A DNA stretch of 64,000 nt from Paracoccaceae bacterium (GTDB taxonomy: Bacteria; Pseudomonadota; Alphaproteobacteria; Rhodobacterales; Rhodobacteraceae). Below the pieces are notes generated by a model. That model worked only from the letters and a program-made list of their open reading frames with translations, ran no database searches and had not been told where the DNA came from. Numbering within the stretch: position 1 is the stretch's first letter; every line of letters starts with the position of its first letter. The stretch covers positions 62,001 through 126,000 of the forward strand of contig WGNF01000015.1 in assembly GCA_016124615.1 (NCBI GenBank). Reading direction: 5' to 3'. This document shows positions 26,634-35,073 of this stretch, piece by piece. The translations under genes and the position numbers were made by a program.

Positions 26634-27479
26634 TCAGGCGGTGCGCGCGGCTTCGGCGGTCTTCCACGGCGGCATCGTCGTGGGGGCGCCGAACAGGTAG
26701 CCTTGCAGGCAATCGACCCCGATCCGGGCAAGAAATTCGGCGTCGCGCGGGTCTTCGACGAATTCGGCCACGGTGAACATGTCGAAATGCCGCGCGATCG
26801 CCAGCAGCGCCTGGGTCAGCACCTGATTGTCGGGGTCGGCGTGGATGTTCTGGATGAACTGGCCGTCGATCTTCAGGATGTCGAAGTCGAAATCCTTGAA
26901 GTAGCGGATGGCGGTGTAGCCTGCGCCGAAATCGTCGAGGGCGAAGGCGATGCCGGAGCGTTGCAGATCATCCATGAAGACACTGACGATATCGGGCATG
27001 ATCATCGCCGATGCCTCTGTAATCTCGAGGATCAGCCGTTCCGCCACCGTCGGGTCTGCCGCCAGCCCGCGGGCGAGGGTGCGTTTCCAGCGCGGATAGC
27101 CGATCGAGCGCGCCGACATGTTCACCGCGAGCCGCAGCGTCGGGGTTTCCGCCAGCGCGTCGAGCCCCATTTCCAGCGCGAGGCAGTCGATGACCCGCCC
27201 GGTTTCGGTGGTTTCCACCGCACCCATGAAATCGCGCGCGGGCAGGATGCGGCCGCTGTCGTCGAGAATGCGGATCAGCGCCTCGTAGAACGCCACCCGT
27301 TGCGGGTTTCGCGCCTGCACGATGGGTTGGTAGGCCAGCATCACGTTGCGCCGTTCCAGCGCCCGCCGCACCAGTGCGATCGTCTCGCGGTCGCGTTCGC
27401 CGATGGCGAAAGACAGCGGACTGTCCAGCCCCGGGAGCGGCAGCTCCATTCCAAGTCCGTCGGCCATCCGTTCCTCCAT
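26634..27479 (-). CDS. EAL-domain cyclic-di-GMP phosphodiesterase
   Basis: 281 residues made of little more than one EAL domain; no GGDEF domain, membrane segment or clear sensor was seen. Catalytic positions look intact: EAL in FYEALIR near residue 64, asparagine in LAVNMSARS, glutamate in LILEITEAS, LDDFGAGYT with two aspartates near 181, the lysine in ILKIDGQF, glutamate in TVAEFVED, and QGYLFGAP. It should hydrolyse c-di-GMP to pGpG. The start could also be the ATG at 27467. It lies alone between phbA and the divergent tag gene. Confidence 0.9.
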   Translation of the reverse strand: MEERMADGLGMELPLPGLDSPLSFAIGERDRETIALVRRALERRNVMLAYQPIVQARNPQRVAFYEALIRILDDSGRILPARDFMGAVETTETGRVIDCLALEMGLDALAETPTLRLAVNMSARSIGYPRWKRTLARGLAADPTVAERLILEITEASAMIMPDIVSVFMDDLQRSGIAFALDDFGAGYTAIRYFKDFDFDILKIDGQFIQNIHADPDNQVLTQALLAIARHFDMFTVAEFVEDPRDAEFLARIGVDCLQGYLFGAPTTMPPWKTAEAARTA

Positions 27480-27571
27480 TCCGATGCGGGCAGATTGGGG
27501 CGAAGGCAGTAAAGAACTGGTGAAAGATCACATTTTGTTCTAATTTTCCCGACATCGTTGCGAGGCAAGGG

Positions 27572-28147
27572 ATGGCTGTGATGGGCGAACGCTGTGGCTG
27601 GTGCGGGCAGGATCCGCTTTACATCGACTATCACGACACCGAATGGGGCGTGCCCGAGCGTGACGGCCGCGCGCTGTTCGAAAAGCTGATCCTTGACGGG
27701 TTTCAGGCCGGGCTGGCCTGGATCACCATCCTGCGCAAGCGCGAGGCGTTTCGCGCCGCCTTCGAGGGGTTCGAGCCTGCCCGAATCGCGCGCTGGGGCG
27801 AGGCCGACGTGGCCCGGCTGCTGACCGATCCGGGCATCGTGCGCTCGCGTGCCAAGATCGAGGCGGCCATCGGCAACGCCCGCGCCTGGGAACGGATCGA
27901 GGCGCGCGAAGGCTTTGCGCGGTTCCTGTGGGATCGGGTCGGCGGGCAGCCGGTGCAGAACCGCTTTGCCGCGCTTTCGGAAGTGCCCGCCGAAACCCCC
28001 CTGTCGCGCGAGATTGCGCGCGATCTGAAGGCCGAGGGCTTCAAATTCTGCGGCCCGGTCATCACCTATGCCTTCATGCAGGCGGTGGGGATGGTGAACG
28101 ACCATCTGGTCACCTGCCCCGCGCATGGCCGGGTGGCGGCGCTCTGA
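27572..28147 (+). CDS. tag: DNA-3-methyladenine glycosylase I
   Basis: Removes 3-methyladenine from alkylated DNA in base-excision repair. 191 residues. Highly typical N-terminus RCGWCGQDPLYIDYHDTEWG (zinc ligand cysteine, catalytic region), LDGFQAGLAWITILRKREAF near 44-63, and FKFCGPVITYAFMQAVGMVN near 152-171. Usual length. A second ATG four codons in (MGERCGW) is an equally good start. Confidence 0.96.
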   Translation: MAVMGERCGWCGQDPLYIDYHDTEWGVPERDGRALFEKLILDGFQAGLAWITILRKREAFRAAFEGFEPARIARWGEADVARLLTDPGIVRSRAKIEAAIGNARAWERIEAREGFARFLWDRVGGQPVQNRFAALSEVPAETPLSREIARDLKAEGFKFCGPVITYAFMQAVGMVNDHLVTCPAHGRVAAL

Positions 28148-28208
28148 CGCATGGGATGGACAGGGCGCATCCCACGGCCCTAACTGTGCCACGCAAGGAG
28201 GCCCGACC

Positions 28209-28829
28209 ATGAGCACCGCTGATTTCGACCGCTGGCAGACCCGTTTTTCCGCGACCGATGGCTATGTCTTCGGCGAGGCGCCAAACCATTTTCTGGTCGC
28301 CTGCGCCGATCTGTTGCCGGCCGCGGGCCGGGCCCTGGCCGTCGCCGATGGCGAGGGGCGCAACGGGGTCTGGCTGGCGACGCGGGGGCTTGCGGTGGTG
28401 TCGCTCGATTTCTCGCCCGTGGCGCAGGCCAAGGCGCGCCGGTTGGCCGCCCGCCACGGTGTGGCGCCGGAGTTCATCGAGGCTGACGTGCATGTCTGGG
28501 ACTACCCCGAGGCCGCCTTCGACGCGGTGGTGGAGGTCTTCACCCAGTTTTCCGCCCCGCCGCAGCGGGCGCAGAAATGGGCGGGGATGCGGCGGGCGGT
28601 GAAGCCGGGCGGCGTGCTGATCGTGCAGGGCTACACCCCGCGGCAACTCGCCCACGGCACCGGCGGCCCGCGCGTCGAGGCGAACCTTTACACCGAACCG
28701 ATGCTGCGCGACGCCTTCGGCGACTGGGTCATCGAGCGGCTGGTCGAGGAAGAGGTGGAGATGTCGGAGGGCGAGGGCCACGCGGGCCTGTCGGCGGTGA
28801 TCGGGCTGGTGGCGCGCAAGCCGGGGTAG
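28209..28829 (+). CDS. Class I SAM-dependent methyltransferase (TehB-like)
   Basis: 206 residues. Starts MSTADFDRWQTRFSATDGYV. The SAM site is degenerate but clear, ALAVADGEGRNGVWLATRG near 42-60, followed by the acidic VVSLDFSP. KPGGVLIVQGY gives the C-terminal beta hairpin. The overall pattern resembles the tellurite-resistance TehB group; the substrate cannot be told. AAGGAGG 7 bases upstream supports the start at 28209. It follows tag by 61 bases. Confidence 0.85.
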   Translation: MSTADFDRWQTRFSATDGYVFGEAPNHFLVACADLLPAAGRALAVADGEGRNGVWLATRGLAVVSLDFSPVAQAKARRLAARHGVAPEFIEADVHVWDYPEAAFDAVVEVFTQFSAPPQRAQKWAGMRRAVKPGGVLIVQGYTPRQLAHGTGGPRVEANLYTEPMLRDAFGDWVIERLVEEEVEMSEGEGHAGLSAVIGLVARKPG

Positions 28830-28832
28830 GGG

Positions 28833-30737
28833 CTACTGCGTCGCCGCGTCTAGCTGGCGGGCGGCGTCGGTGTTGCGCAGCGCCGGGTTTAGCGCGATCA
28901 CGTCGACCGGCAGGCGGCCCTTCACGTCAGGAAGGCCGGGATCGGCCCCTGCGGCCAAAAGCAGGGTGACAGCCTCGGGCGCGGTGCCGGACTGCGCGGC
29001 CAGAAACAACGCGGTTTCGCCTTTCCGGGTGCGCGCGTTTGCCGATGCGCCGGCGTCCAGCAGGATGCGCAAAGCGTCGAGGGTGGGCTCGGTGGCGGCG
29101 AAGTGCAGCGGTGTGCGACCAAAGTCGTCCACCGGGTCCGGCTTGCCGGCCGCCGTCAGGAGGGTGCGCAGCACCGCCGGGTTCGGGTTATCGGTTGCCC
29201 AATGCAGCGCGGTGATGCCTACATCGTTGCCCGCCAGCGGGTCAAGGCCCTTGGACAGCAGCACCTCTGCCACCATCGGGTTCTCGTTGTAGCTGGCGGC
29301 TTCCATCAGCGCGGTCATCTTCACTGTGCCCGAAACGTCCCCCAGATCGGCCCCCGCCGCGAGCAGGGCGACCAGCACCGCCGGGTTGCGGTTCGATCTG
29401 GCCGCGGCGAGCAGCGGCGTTCCCTCCAGATCGCGGCCGCGCACCGAAAGAAACGCGCCACGGGCGATCAGATGCAGGGCGACCGCCGGGTTTTCGTTCC
29501 GTCCGGCGGCGGCGATCAGCAACGTCAGGTCACGCCCGATCAAGGCGTTGAAGTTCGTATCCGGCTGGGCAAGGGCGTCAATCATCGCCGGATCGGAATT
29601 GTGCCACGCGGCCAGCAGCAACGCGGTATCGCCCGAGGGCATCACGGCGGCAGGGTCTGCGCCTGCGGCTAGCAAGACCCGCGCCACCTCGGGGTCGGTG
29701 CTGGACCAGGCGGCTTCTATCAGCGGCGTCGATCTGTCGTCTGCGCGGGCATCCACCGTGGCACCCGCCTGCAGCAGCGCCTGCACCACGGCGGCGCCAT
29801 TGTTCGTGGCCGCCAGATGCAGCGCCGTGTTGTCCTTGGCGTCGACCGCGCCAACCTGCGCCCCGGCGGCTACGAGGCGGCGCACCACTTCGGGGTTCGC
29901 ATTCTCAGCGGCGGCCAGCATCAGCGCGGTGTGGCCCGCCAAATCCGCCGTATCGAGCTTTGCCCCCGCCACGATCAACACATGCACCATGCCCGCGTCG
30001 GGGTTGTAACGCGCGGCGGTCATCAGCGCGGTATACCCGGTGCTATCGACGGCGGCGATGTCGGCGCCAGCGGCCAGAAGCGTGCGCGCCACCTCGGGGT
30101 CGGGGTTGCGCCAGGCCGCGTTCATCAGCGGCGTGGTCCCCCGCTTTGACCGGGCATCCACCGCGGCGCCCGCTGCCAGCAGCGTCTTCACCATCCCGGC
30201 GCTGTTCTTTATGGCCGCCAGATGCAGCGCCGTGATCCCTTTGGCATCCTGTGCGCCGACCGGCGCCCCTGCCGCGATGAGGCGGCGCACCACCTCGGGG
30301 TTCATGTTTCCGTAGGCGGCCAGCATCAGCGGCGTCTGGCCAGTCGAATCCGAGGTATCGACCTTCGCCCCCGCATCGATCAGTGTCTGCAGCACATCCG
30401 CATCGGGGTTGTAGCGCGCGGCGAGATCGAGCGGCGTCACCGGTTCGCCGAACTGGGGCACCGTCGCCTCGATCGCCGCGCCCGCCTTCAGCAGCGCCAC
30501 GATCACCGCCGGGTCGTGCGACGACCGCGCCGCCACCGCGAGGGGGGTCAGGTCGCCCAGCCCGCGCCGGTCGGCTGACCCCAGCGTGGCGAGGCAGGCG
30601 GTGGCTTCATCGGCGGACGCTCTGGCGAAATAGCTCAGGTCGGGTGGCGTGCCCGAGGTTGGCGCCGGGCAATCCATGCCGAATGCGCCCCCCGGCAGGC
30701 CGAGCATCAGGGCAGGCACAAGGATCGTCGCGCGCAT
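28833..30737 (-). CDS. Exported ankyrin-repeat protein with duplicated four-repeat block
   Basis: 634 residues. Signal peptide at about 1-20 (RATILVPALMLGLPGGAFG). From about residue 60 to the end there are roughly 16 ankyrin-type repeats of 33-36 residues, with signatures such as TPLMLAAYGNMNPEVVRRLI, ALHLAAIKNSAGMVKTLLAA and TPLHFAATEPTLDALRILLD. Residues 133-267 and 268-402 are near copies of each other, showing tandem duplication of a four-repeat block. Ankyrin arrays bind other proteins. The location is the periplasm or outside; the partner is unknown. GGAG 6 bases before ATG 30737 decides the start. Confidence 0.9.
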   Translation of the reverse strand: MRATILVPALMLGLPGGAFGMDCPAPTSGTPPDLSYFARASADEATACLATLGSADRRGLGDLTPLAVAARSSHDPAVIVALLKAGAAIEATVPQFGEPVTPLDLAARYNPDADVLQTLIDAGAKVDTSDSTGQTPLMLAAYGNMNPEVVRRLIAAGAPVGAQDAKGITALHLAAIKNSAGMVKTLLAAGAAVDARSKRGTTPLMNAAWRNPDPEVARTLLAAGADIAAVDSTGYTALMTAARYNPDAGMVHVLIVAGAKLDTADLAGHTALMLAAAENANPEVVRRLVAAGAQVGAVDAKDNTALHLAATNNGAAVVQALLQAGATVDARADDRSTPLIEAAWSSTDPEVARVLLAAGADPAAVMPSGDTALLLAAWHNSDPAMIDALAQPDTNFNALIGRDLTLLIAAAGRNENPAVALHLIARGAFLSVRGRDLEGTPLLAAARSNRNPAVLVALLAAGADLGDVSGTVKMTALMEAASYNENPMVAEVLLSKGLDPLAGNDVGITALHWATDNPNPAVLRTLLTAAGKPDPVDDFGRTPLHFAATEPTLDALRILLDAGASANARTRKGETALFLAAQSGTAPEAVTLLLAAGADPGLPDVKGRLPVDVIALNPALRNTDAARQLDAATQ

Positions 30738-30923
30738 CGGTGGCTCCGGTCGGGCAGGCACCCTGCGCGGGCGCGATGGATGCAGCCTTACAAATCCCGG
30801 GGCGGTTGAAAAGCCGTGACGTGCCGTGGCTTGAACGCCCGGTTCGGGCGGATTCCCGCCGTTTGCGCAGACTGCGCGGCCCCGCCCATGTCACCGATCC
30901 GGCACGCATCCTACATAAAGCAC

Positions 30924-31577
30924 ATGCTGCTTCCACCCCGCCAAAGCTACAGCCCCACCGAGCGTTTCAGCGACATGGTCGTGCATGTGCTGGGCGTGTT
31001 CACCGTGCTGATTGCCGTGCCTGTGCTGATCGCGCTGACGGTGCGGTTCGGGGCCGGGGCTTCGGCCATCGCTGCCGTCTCGGTCTATGGCGCCACGCTG
31101 GTCGCGATGATCCTGTTCTCGGCGCTCTACAACACCATTGGCCGTCACCGCTGGACCGGGGTTCTGCGGCGGCTGGACCATTCGGCGATCTACGCCAAGA
31201 TCGCGGGCACCTACACGCCGCTGACACTGATCCCCGGTACGCATGGCGGCTACCTGCTGGCGGGGATCTGGGGGGCGGCGCTGGCCGGGATGGGGTTGAA
31301 GGTGATCTCGCCGTCGCGGCTGCGCTGGCTGGCGCTGGCGCTTTACCTCGGGATGGGCTGGGCCGGGCTGGCGGCGGGGGGCAGTTTCCTTGCCACGCTG
31401 TCCGCCCCGGTGGTGACGCTGATCCTGATCGGCGGGCTGCTTTATACCGTTGGCGTGGTGTTCTACCTGTTCGAGCGGTTGCCGTATCACTACACGATCT
31501 GGCACGTCTTCGTGCTGGCGGCGAGCATGGTGTTCTACGCCGCCATCACGTTGCACATGATGAAGATGACCGCCTGA
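30924..31577 (+). CDS. Hemolysin III family membrane protein (PAQR/YqfA type)
   Basis: 217 residues with seven membrane helices. Conserved histidines and acidic positions of the family are visible: SDMVVHVLGVF near 16-26, LYNTIGRHRW near 69-78, LRRLDHSAIYAKIAGTYTPL near 83-102, and IWHVFVLAAS near 192-201. Related PAQR receptors are zinc-dependent ceramidase-like hydrolases; bacterial members (YqfA, Hly-III) affect membrane fluidity or lysis. Start at 30924 is chosen because the upstream in-frame part is not protein-like. Confidence 0.9.
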   Translation: MLLPPRQSYSPTERFSDMVVHVLGVFTVLIAVPVLIALTVRFGAGASAIAAVSVYGATLVAMILFSALYNTIGRHRWTGVLRRLDHSAIYAKIAGTYTPLTLIPGTHGGYLLAGIWGAALAGMGLKVISPSRLRWLALALYLGMGWAGLAAGGSFLATLSAPVVTLILIGGLLYTVGVVFYLFERLPYHYTIWHVFVLAASMVFYAAITLHMMKMTA

Positions 31578-31584
31578 GGCCGGT

Positions 31585-32445
31585 TCAGATCGCCGCCTTG
31601 CGCATCTCGTCAAGGTAGATCTCGCGCAGCCGTGCGGCCACCGGGCCGGGGGCACCGGTGCCGACCGCGGTGCCGTCGATCTCGACCACCGGCATCACGA
31701 AGGCCGAGGCGGACGAGATGAAGGCCTCGTCGGCCGCCTTCGCCTCGTCTACCGTGAAGGCGCGTTCCTCCACCTCCATCTGCGCTTCGCGGGCAAAGCG
31801 CAGCACCGCCGCCCGGGTGATGCCGTGCAGGATTTCATGGCCAAGGTTGCGGGTGATGATGCGGCCACCCTTGACGATATAGGCGTTGTTCGAGGTTCCC
31901 TCGGTCACAAACCCGTCCTCGACCAGCCAGGCATCGTCGGCGCCCGCCTTCTTGGCCATCATCTTGCCCATCGAGGGGTAAAGCAGCTGCACCGTCTTGA
32001 TGTCGCGCCGCCCCCAGCGGATGTCGTCGATCGAGATCACCTTCATGCCGGTCTTCGCCATCGGGCTGTCGGCGAGGCCGGGCTTGGACTGGGTGAACAT
32101 CACCAGCGTCGGTTTCACCGAGGCGTCGGGGAAGGCGAAATCCCGGTCACCCGGATTGCCGCGCGTCACTTGCAGGTAGATCATCCCGTCGGTCACGTCG
32201 TTGCGCGCCACCAGTTCGCGGTGGATCGCCAGCAACTCGCCCTCCGAACAGGGCGAGGCCATGTCCAGCTCGCCCAGACTGCGGGCAAGGCGGGCGCAGT
32301 GGCCTGCGAAGTCGATCAGCTTGCCGCCAAGGACCGAGGTCACCTCATAGACCGCATCGGCCATCAGAAAGCCGCGGTCGAAGATGGAAACGGTGGCCTG
32401 ATCTTCGGGAAGATAAGCGCCATTGACATAGACAGTGCGGGTCAT
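31585..32445 (-). CDS. dat: D-amino-acid transaminase (class IV, PLP)
   Basis: 286 residues. Fold-type IV aminotransferase: N-terminus VYVNGAYLPEDQATVSIFDR, IYLQVTRGN near 116, DIRWGRRDIKTVQLLYPSM near 147-165 with the PLP lysine in the DIKTVQLL stretch, and DGFVTEGTSNNAYIV near 185-199. These match D-alanine/D-glutamate aminotransferases rather than branched-chain ones. The gene lies downstream of dgcN, dgcA and an unknown gene on the same strand, which supports a role with D-glutamate or D-alanine. The frame continues upstream to 32514, but the family start is at 32445. Confidence 0.88.
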   Translation of the reverse strand: MTRTVYVNGAYLPEDQATVSIFDRGFLMADAVYEVTSVLGGKLIDFAGHCARLARSLGELDMASPCSEGELLAIHRELVARNDVTDGMIYLQVTRGNPGDRDFAFPDASVKPTLVMFTQSKPGLADSPMAKTGMKVISIDDIRWGRRDIKTVQLLYPSMGKMMAKKAGADDAWLVEDGFVTEGTSNNAYIVKGGRIITRNLGHEILHGITRAAVLRFAREAQMEVEERAFTVDEAKAADEAFISSASAFVMPVVEIDGTAVGTGAPGPVAARLREIYLDEMRKAAI

Positions 32446-32510
32446 AGGGATCGGATTCCTCGTCCTGTGGCAAACGTTCGCAGGCTGCATCCGCCTAAGC
32501 GCATGCGGTT

Positions 32511-33773
32511 TCAAGCAGTATTGTCATGCGCGACAATAGTGGCGATCCAACTGTCGAACGCGTCGAAAGGCGCGGACAGATGCGACGAGAGGGTGAGCAG
32601 CAGTAGTTCCAAGCCGCCGGATTGCGCCGTCATGACCAACGCAGTCTGCACGTGTCCCGGCCCGTCCTGCTGCAATTGAAGCGCCGACTTGCGGCAGAAT
32701 ACTCCCGGCCGCAACTCGCGGCTTGGCCCGGCATATCCGCCATATAGTGCCGACCAATTGACTTCCACACCGGGTTTCAGCGCGATCGTCATGGACTGCG
32801 TTCCCAGCCAAAGGCTGTCATGTTCGAACGTGGCGTGGCCGTCGTTTGAGTTGAAGACTAACCAACCGGGCAAGCTCATCGACCAACTCTGGTAGAGCCT
32901 GTGCTTGATCAGCCGCCTACGATAGCCGATCCCCGTTTCGGCTGGCGCCTCGCCCGAAGCTTGCAATCGCCGCAGCTCGTCCAGCGCGGCGGCCAGATCA
33001 GTTGCCACGGCCCGATCATTTGCCGTGGCCATCCGCGCACTATGCTCGATGCGCCGCTGCACTGTCAGGTCCGCCGCGCAAACCGGGCGCCGCCAGTCGG
33101 CGACCTGCCATAGCTGGGCGCGCAGAAGCTGTTCCCATTGCCTCGCATCCAGTGGTCTTTCCCACCAGATAAAGAAGGTGGAAGCGGCAGCATGCAGATC
33201 TGCCTCGTCGGCGTCGCACAACCGGCGCAGCCGGTCCGGTTGCTGAAACCCCAAGGGGCAGGCGATCTGGCCTCCCTCGCCCAGATACCCGAGGGGCACA
33301 CAGAGGGCCTGGCCGTCGGGGCCCGATTTTTCAACCATCCGCGACAATGCCTTCAGGAATTCCGCCATGCTGCCCTGAAGCGCGCTAAAATCCCGGCTGA
33401 GCGCATATCCGGTTTCGTCAAGACAGGTGCCGTCCGATCCGATCCACGACCAGTCAAGACCCAACTCACGTTGCATGTGGTCCAACATGTCGATCACTGC
33501 GGCGTGAAACCCCGGGCCACCGTTGGAGCTGCGGAACCCGACTGCGATCCCCCGATCCGTCAGATCAAACTGTATCCCGTCCACAACCGGCAGCGGCTCC
33601 ACGACAAGGGTCCGATCCGAGGTCATCCGGCTTTCGAGACACGGCCCAAGGCCCTGCCGCTCCGCCCAACCCGCGGCGCTCTCGGCAATCCGCTCCAGCG
33701 CCTCTCGACCGTTCAGTTGCTGCGAACGGCTTTTGGGAAAGACCCGGCTGAAAGCTTGCGCGTCAAGACCCAT
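32511..33773 (-). CDS. Unknown 420-residue protein in the D-amino-acid cluster
   Basis: I do not recognise a family. From ATG 33773 (MGLDAQAFSRVFPKSRSQQL) it gives 420 residues; an in-frame ATG at 33788 adds five. No signal peptide or membrane helix was seen. Features are a Trp-rich middle (TFFIWWERP, LLRAQLWQVADWRRP), a helical stretch near 255-285 (ATDLAAALDELRRLQAS), and a beta-rich C-terminal half (MSLPGWLVFNSNDGHATFEH). It starts 40 bases after dgcA and ends 65 before dat on the same strand, so co-expression is likely. Function unknown. Confidence 0.72.
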   Translation of the reverse strand: MGLDAQAFSRVFPKSRSQQLNGREALERIAESAAGWAERQGLGPCLESRMTSDRTLVVEPLPVVDGIQFDLTDRGIAVGFRSSNGGPGFHAAVIDMLDHMQRELGLDWSWIGSDGTCLDETGYALSRDFSALQGSMAEFLKALSRMVEKSGPDGQALCVPLGYLGEGGQIACPLGFQQPDRLRRLCDADEADLHAAASTFFIWWERPLDARQWEQLLRAQLWQVADWRRPVCAADLTVQRRIEHSARMATANDRAVATDLAAALDELRRLQASGEAPAETGIGYRRRLIKHRLYQSWSMSLPGWLVFNSNDGHATFEHDSLWLGTQSMTIALKPGVEVNWSALYGGYAGPSRELRPGVFCRKSALQLQQDGPGHVQTALVMTAQSGGLELLLLTLSSHLSAPFDAFDSWIATIVAHDNTA

Positions 33774-33813
33774 TCCACATAGCCCCATAAACACACAAAC
33801 AGATTTCGGGGCT

Positions 33814-34776
33814 CTACCCCCACAGCTCTGCCCGCGGCGGATGCACCCCCGCCTCGTCATAATCCAGCGGGTGGGGGCGGTCTTCGGCCAGAAGCAGCGG
33901 GCCGTCAAGGTCCACATAGTCCGCGCCTTGCGCCACCAGCACGGCGGGGGCCATCGCCAGCGACGAGCCGACCATGCAGCCGACCATCACGCCGTAGCCC
34001 TGCGTGCGGGCGACGTCGCGCAGCGCCAGCGCCTCGGTCAGCCCGCCGGTCTTGTCGAGCTTGATGTTCACCATGTCGTACTTGCCCGCCAGATCGGCGA
34101 GGCTGGCGCGGTCGTGGCAGGATTCATCAGCGCAGACCGGGATCGGGCGGGCGATTTCGGCCAGCATCTCATCCGCCCCGGCGGGCAGCGGCTGTTCCAC
34201 CAGCGCCACCCCCAGCCGTTCCAGATGCGGCGCAAGGTCGGCGTAGATCTCGGTGGTCCAGCCCTCGTTCGCGTCCACGATGATGCGCGATTTCGGCGCC
34301 CCGGCCCGCACCGCCGCCAGCCGCGCCATGTCATCCGGCGTGCCCAGCTTGATCTTCAACAGCGGCCGGTGCGCGTTCTTCGCCGCCTCGGCCCGCATCT
34401 TGTCGGGGTCGTCCAGTGACAGGGTGAAGGCGGTCAGCATCGGCCCCGGCGCGGGCAGGCCCGCCATGTCCCACACCCGCTTGCCGGACTGTTTCGCGGC
34501 CCAATCCCACAGCGCACAATCGACGGCATTGCGGGCGGCGCCGGGGGGCAGGGCCTCTTGCAGGTCGAGGCGCGTGATGTCGTCGGGCAGCGCCTCGATC
34601 TGCATCTGCACCGAGTCGAGGCTTTCGCCGTAGCGGGCGTAGGGCACGCATTCGCCGCGGCCGGTGACACCGTCGCGCGCGAGGTGCACGGTGAGCACTT
34701 TCGCCTCGGTGCGCGAGCCGCGCGAGATGGTGAAGACCTGGGCGAGGCGGAAGGTGTCGCGGGTAACGGTGATCAT
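33814..34776 (-). CDS. dgcA: N-acetyl-D-glutamate racemase / dipeptide epimerase (enolase superfamily)
   Basis: 320 residues. All enolase-superfamily positions are visible: KxK in LLKIKLGTPDD near 145-155, metal ligands in IIVDANEGW, ALVEQPLPAG and VCADESCHD, and the second lysine in NIKLDKTGGLTEAL near 235-248. By sequence it would be called an L-Ala-D/L-Glu epimerase. The dgcN gene upstream favours the DgcA role, racemising N-acetyl-D-glutamate to the L form in D-glutamate breakdown. Which substrate is preferred cannot be told from sequence. Confidence 0.85.
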   Translation of the reverse strand: MITVTRDTFRLAQVFTISRGSRTEAKVLTVHLARDGVTGRGECVPYARYGESLDSVQMQIEALPDDITRLDLQEALPPGAARNAVDCALWDWAAKQSGKRVWDMAGLPAPGPMLTAFTLSLDDPDKMRAEAAKNAHRPLLKIKLGTPDDMARLAAVRAGAPKSRIIVDANEGWTTEIYADLAPHLERLGVALVEQPLPAGADEMLAEIARPIPVCADESCHDRASLADLAGKYDMVNIKLDKTGGLTEALALRDVARTQGYGVMVGCMVGSSLAMAPAVLVAQGADYVDLDGPLLLAEDRPHPLDYDEAGVHPPRAELWG

Positions 34777-34824
34777 CGGGCTCCTCCGGAAACCGGGTGA
34801 CGGTGGCCGCAGGCTTCCGGGCCG

Positions 34825-35007
34825 TCAATCCCCTTCGGTGTCGCGCTCTCCCAGGGCCTGCCGGGTCACCCGGTCAAGTTCGTCGCGCGCCGTTTCGAGA
34901 TGCTGCATCGCGCGCGGATGCTCTTCAGTGCCGCGATGCTCGATCGCCCGCGCCAGCGCGGCGCGCAGTTTGTCGACCGCAGCCTCCCATTCGTTCAAGT
35001 CGTCCAT
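34825..35007 (-). CDS. 60-residue helical protein between dgcN and dgcA
   Basis: Begins MDDLNEWEAAVDKLRAALAR and ends GERDTEGD. Almost entirely helical, highly charged, no cysteine, no membrane segment. A strong ribosome site (AGGAGGAACCCC before ATG) shows it is translated. It lies 66 bases after dgcN and 48 before dgcA on the same strand, so it is part of that operon. Function unknown; it could be a small partner of either enzyme. Confidence 0.72.
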   Translation of the reverse strand: MDDLNEWEAAVDKLRAALARAIEHRGTEEHPRAMQHLETARDELDRVTRQALGERDTEGD

Positions 35008-35073
35008 GGGGTTCCTCCTGTGCCTCGCGCCAGCCTACAGGAGGCGCCAGCACGAGGCGACACCCCTGTGCGC

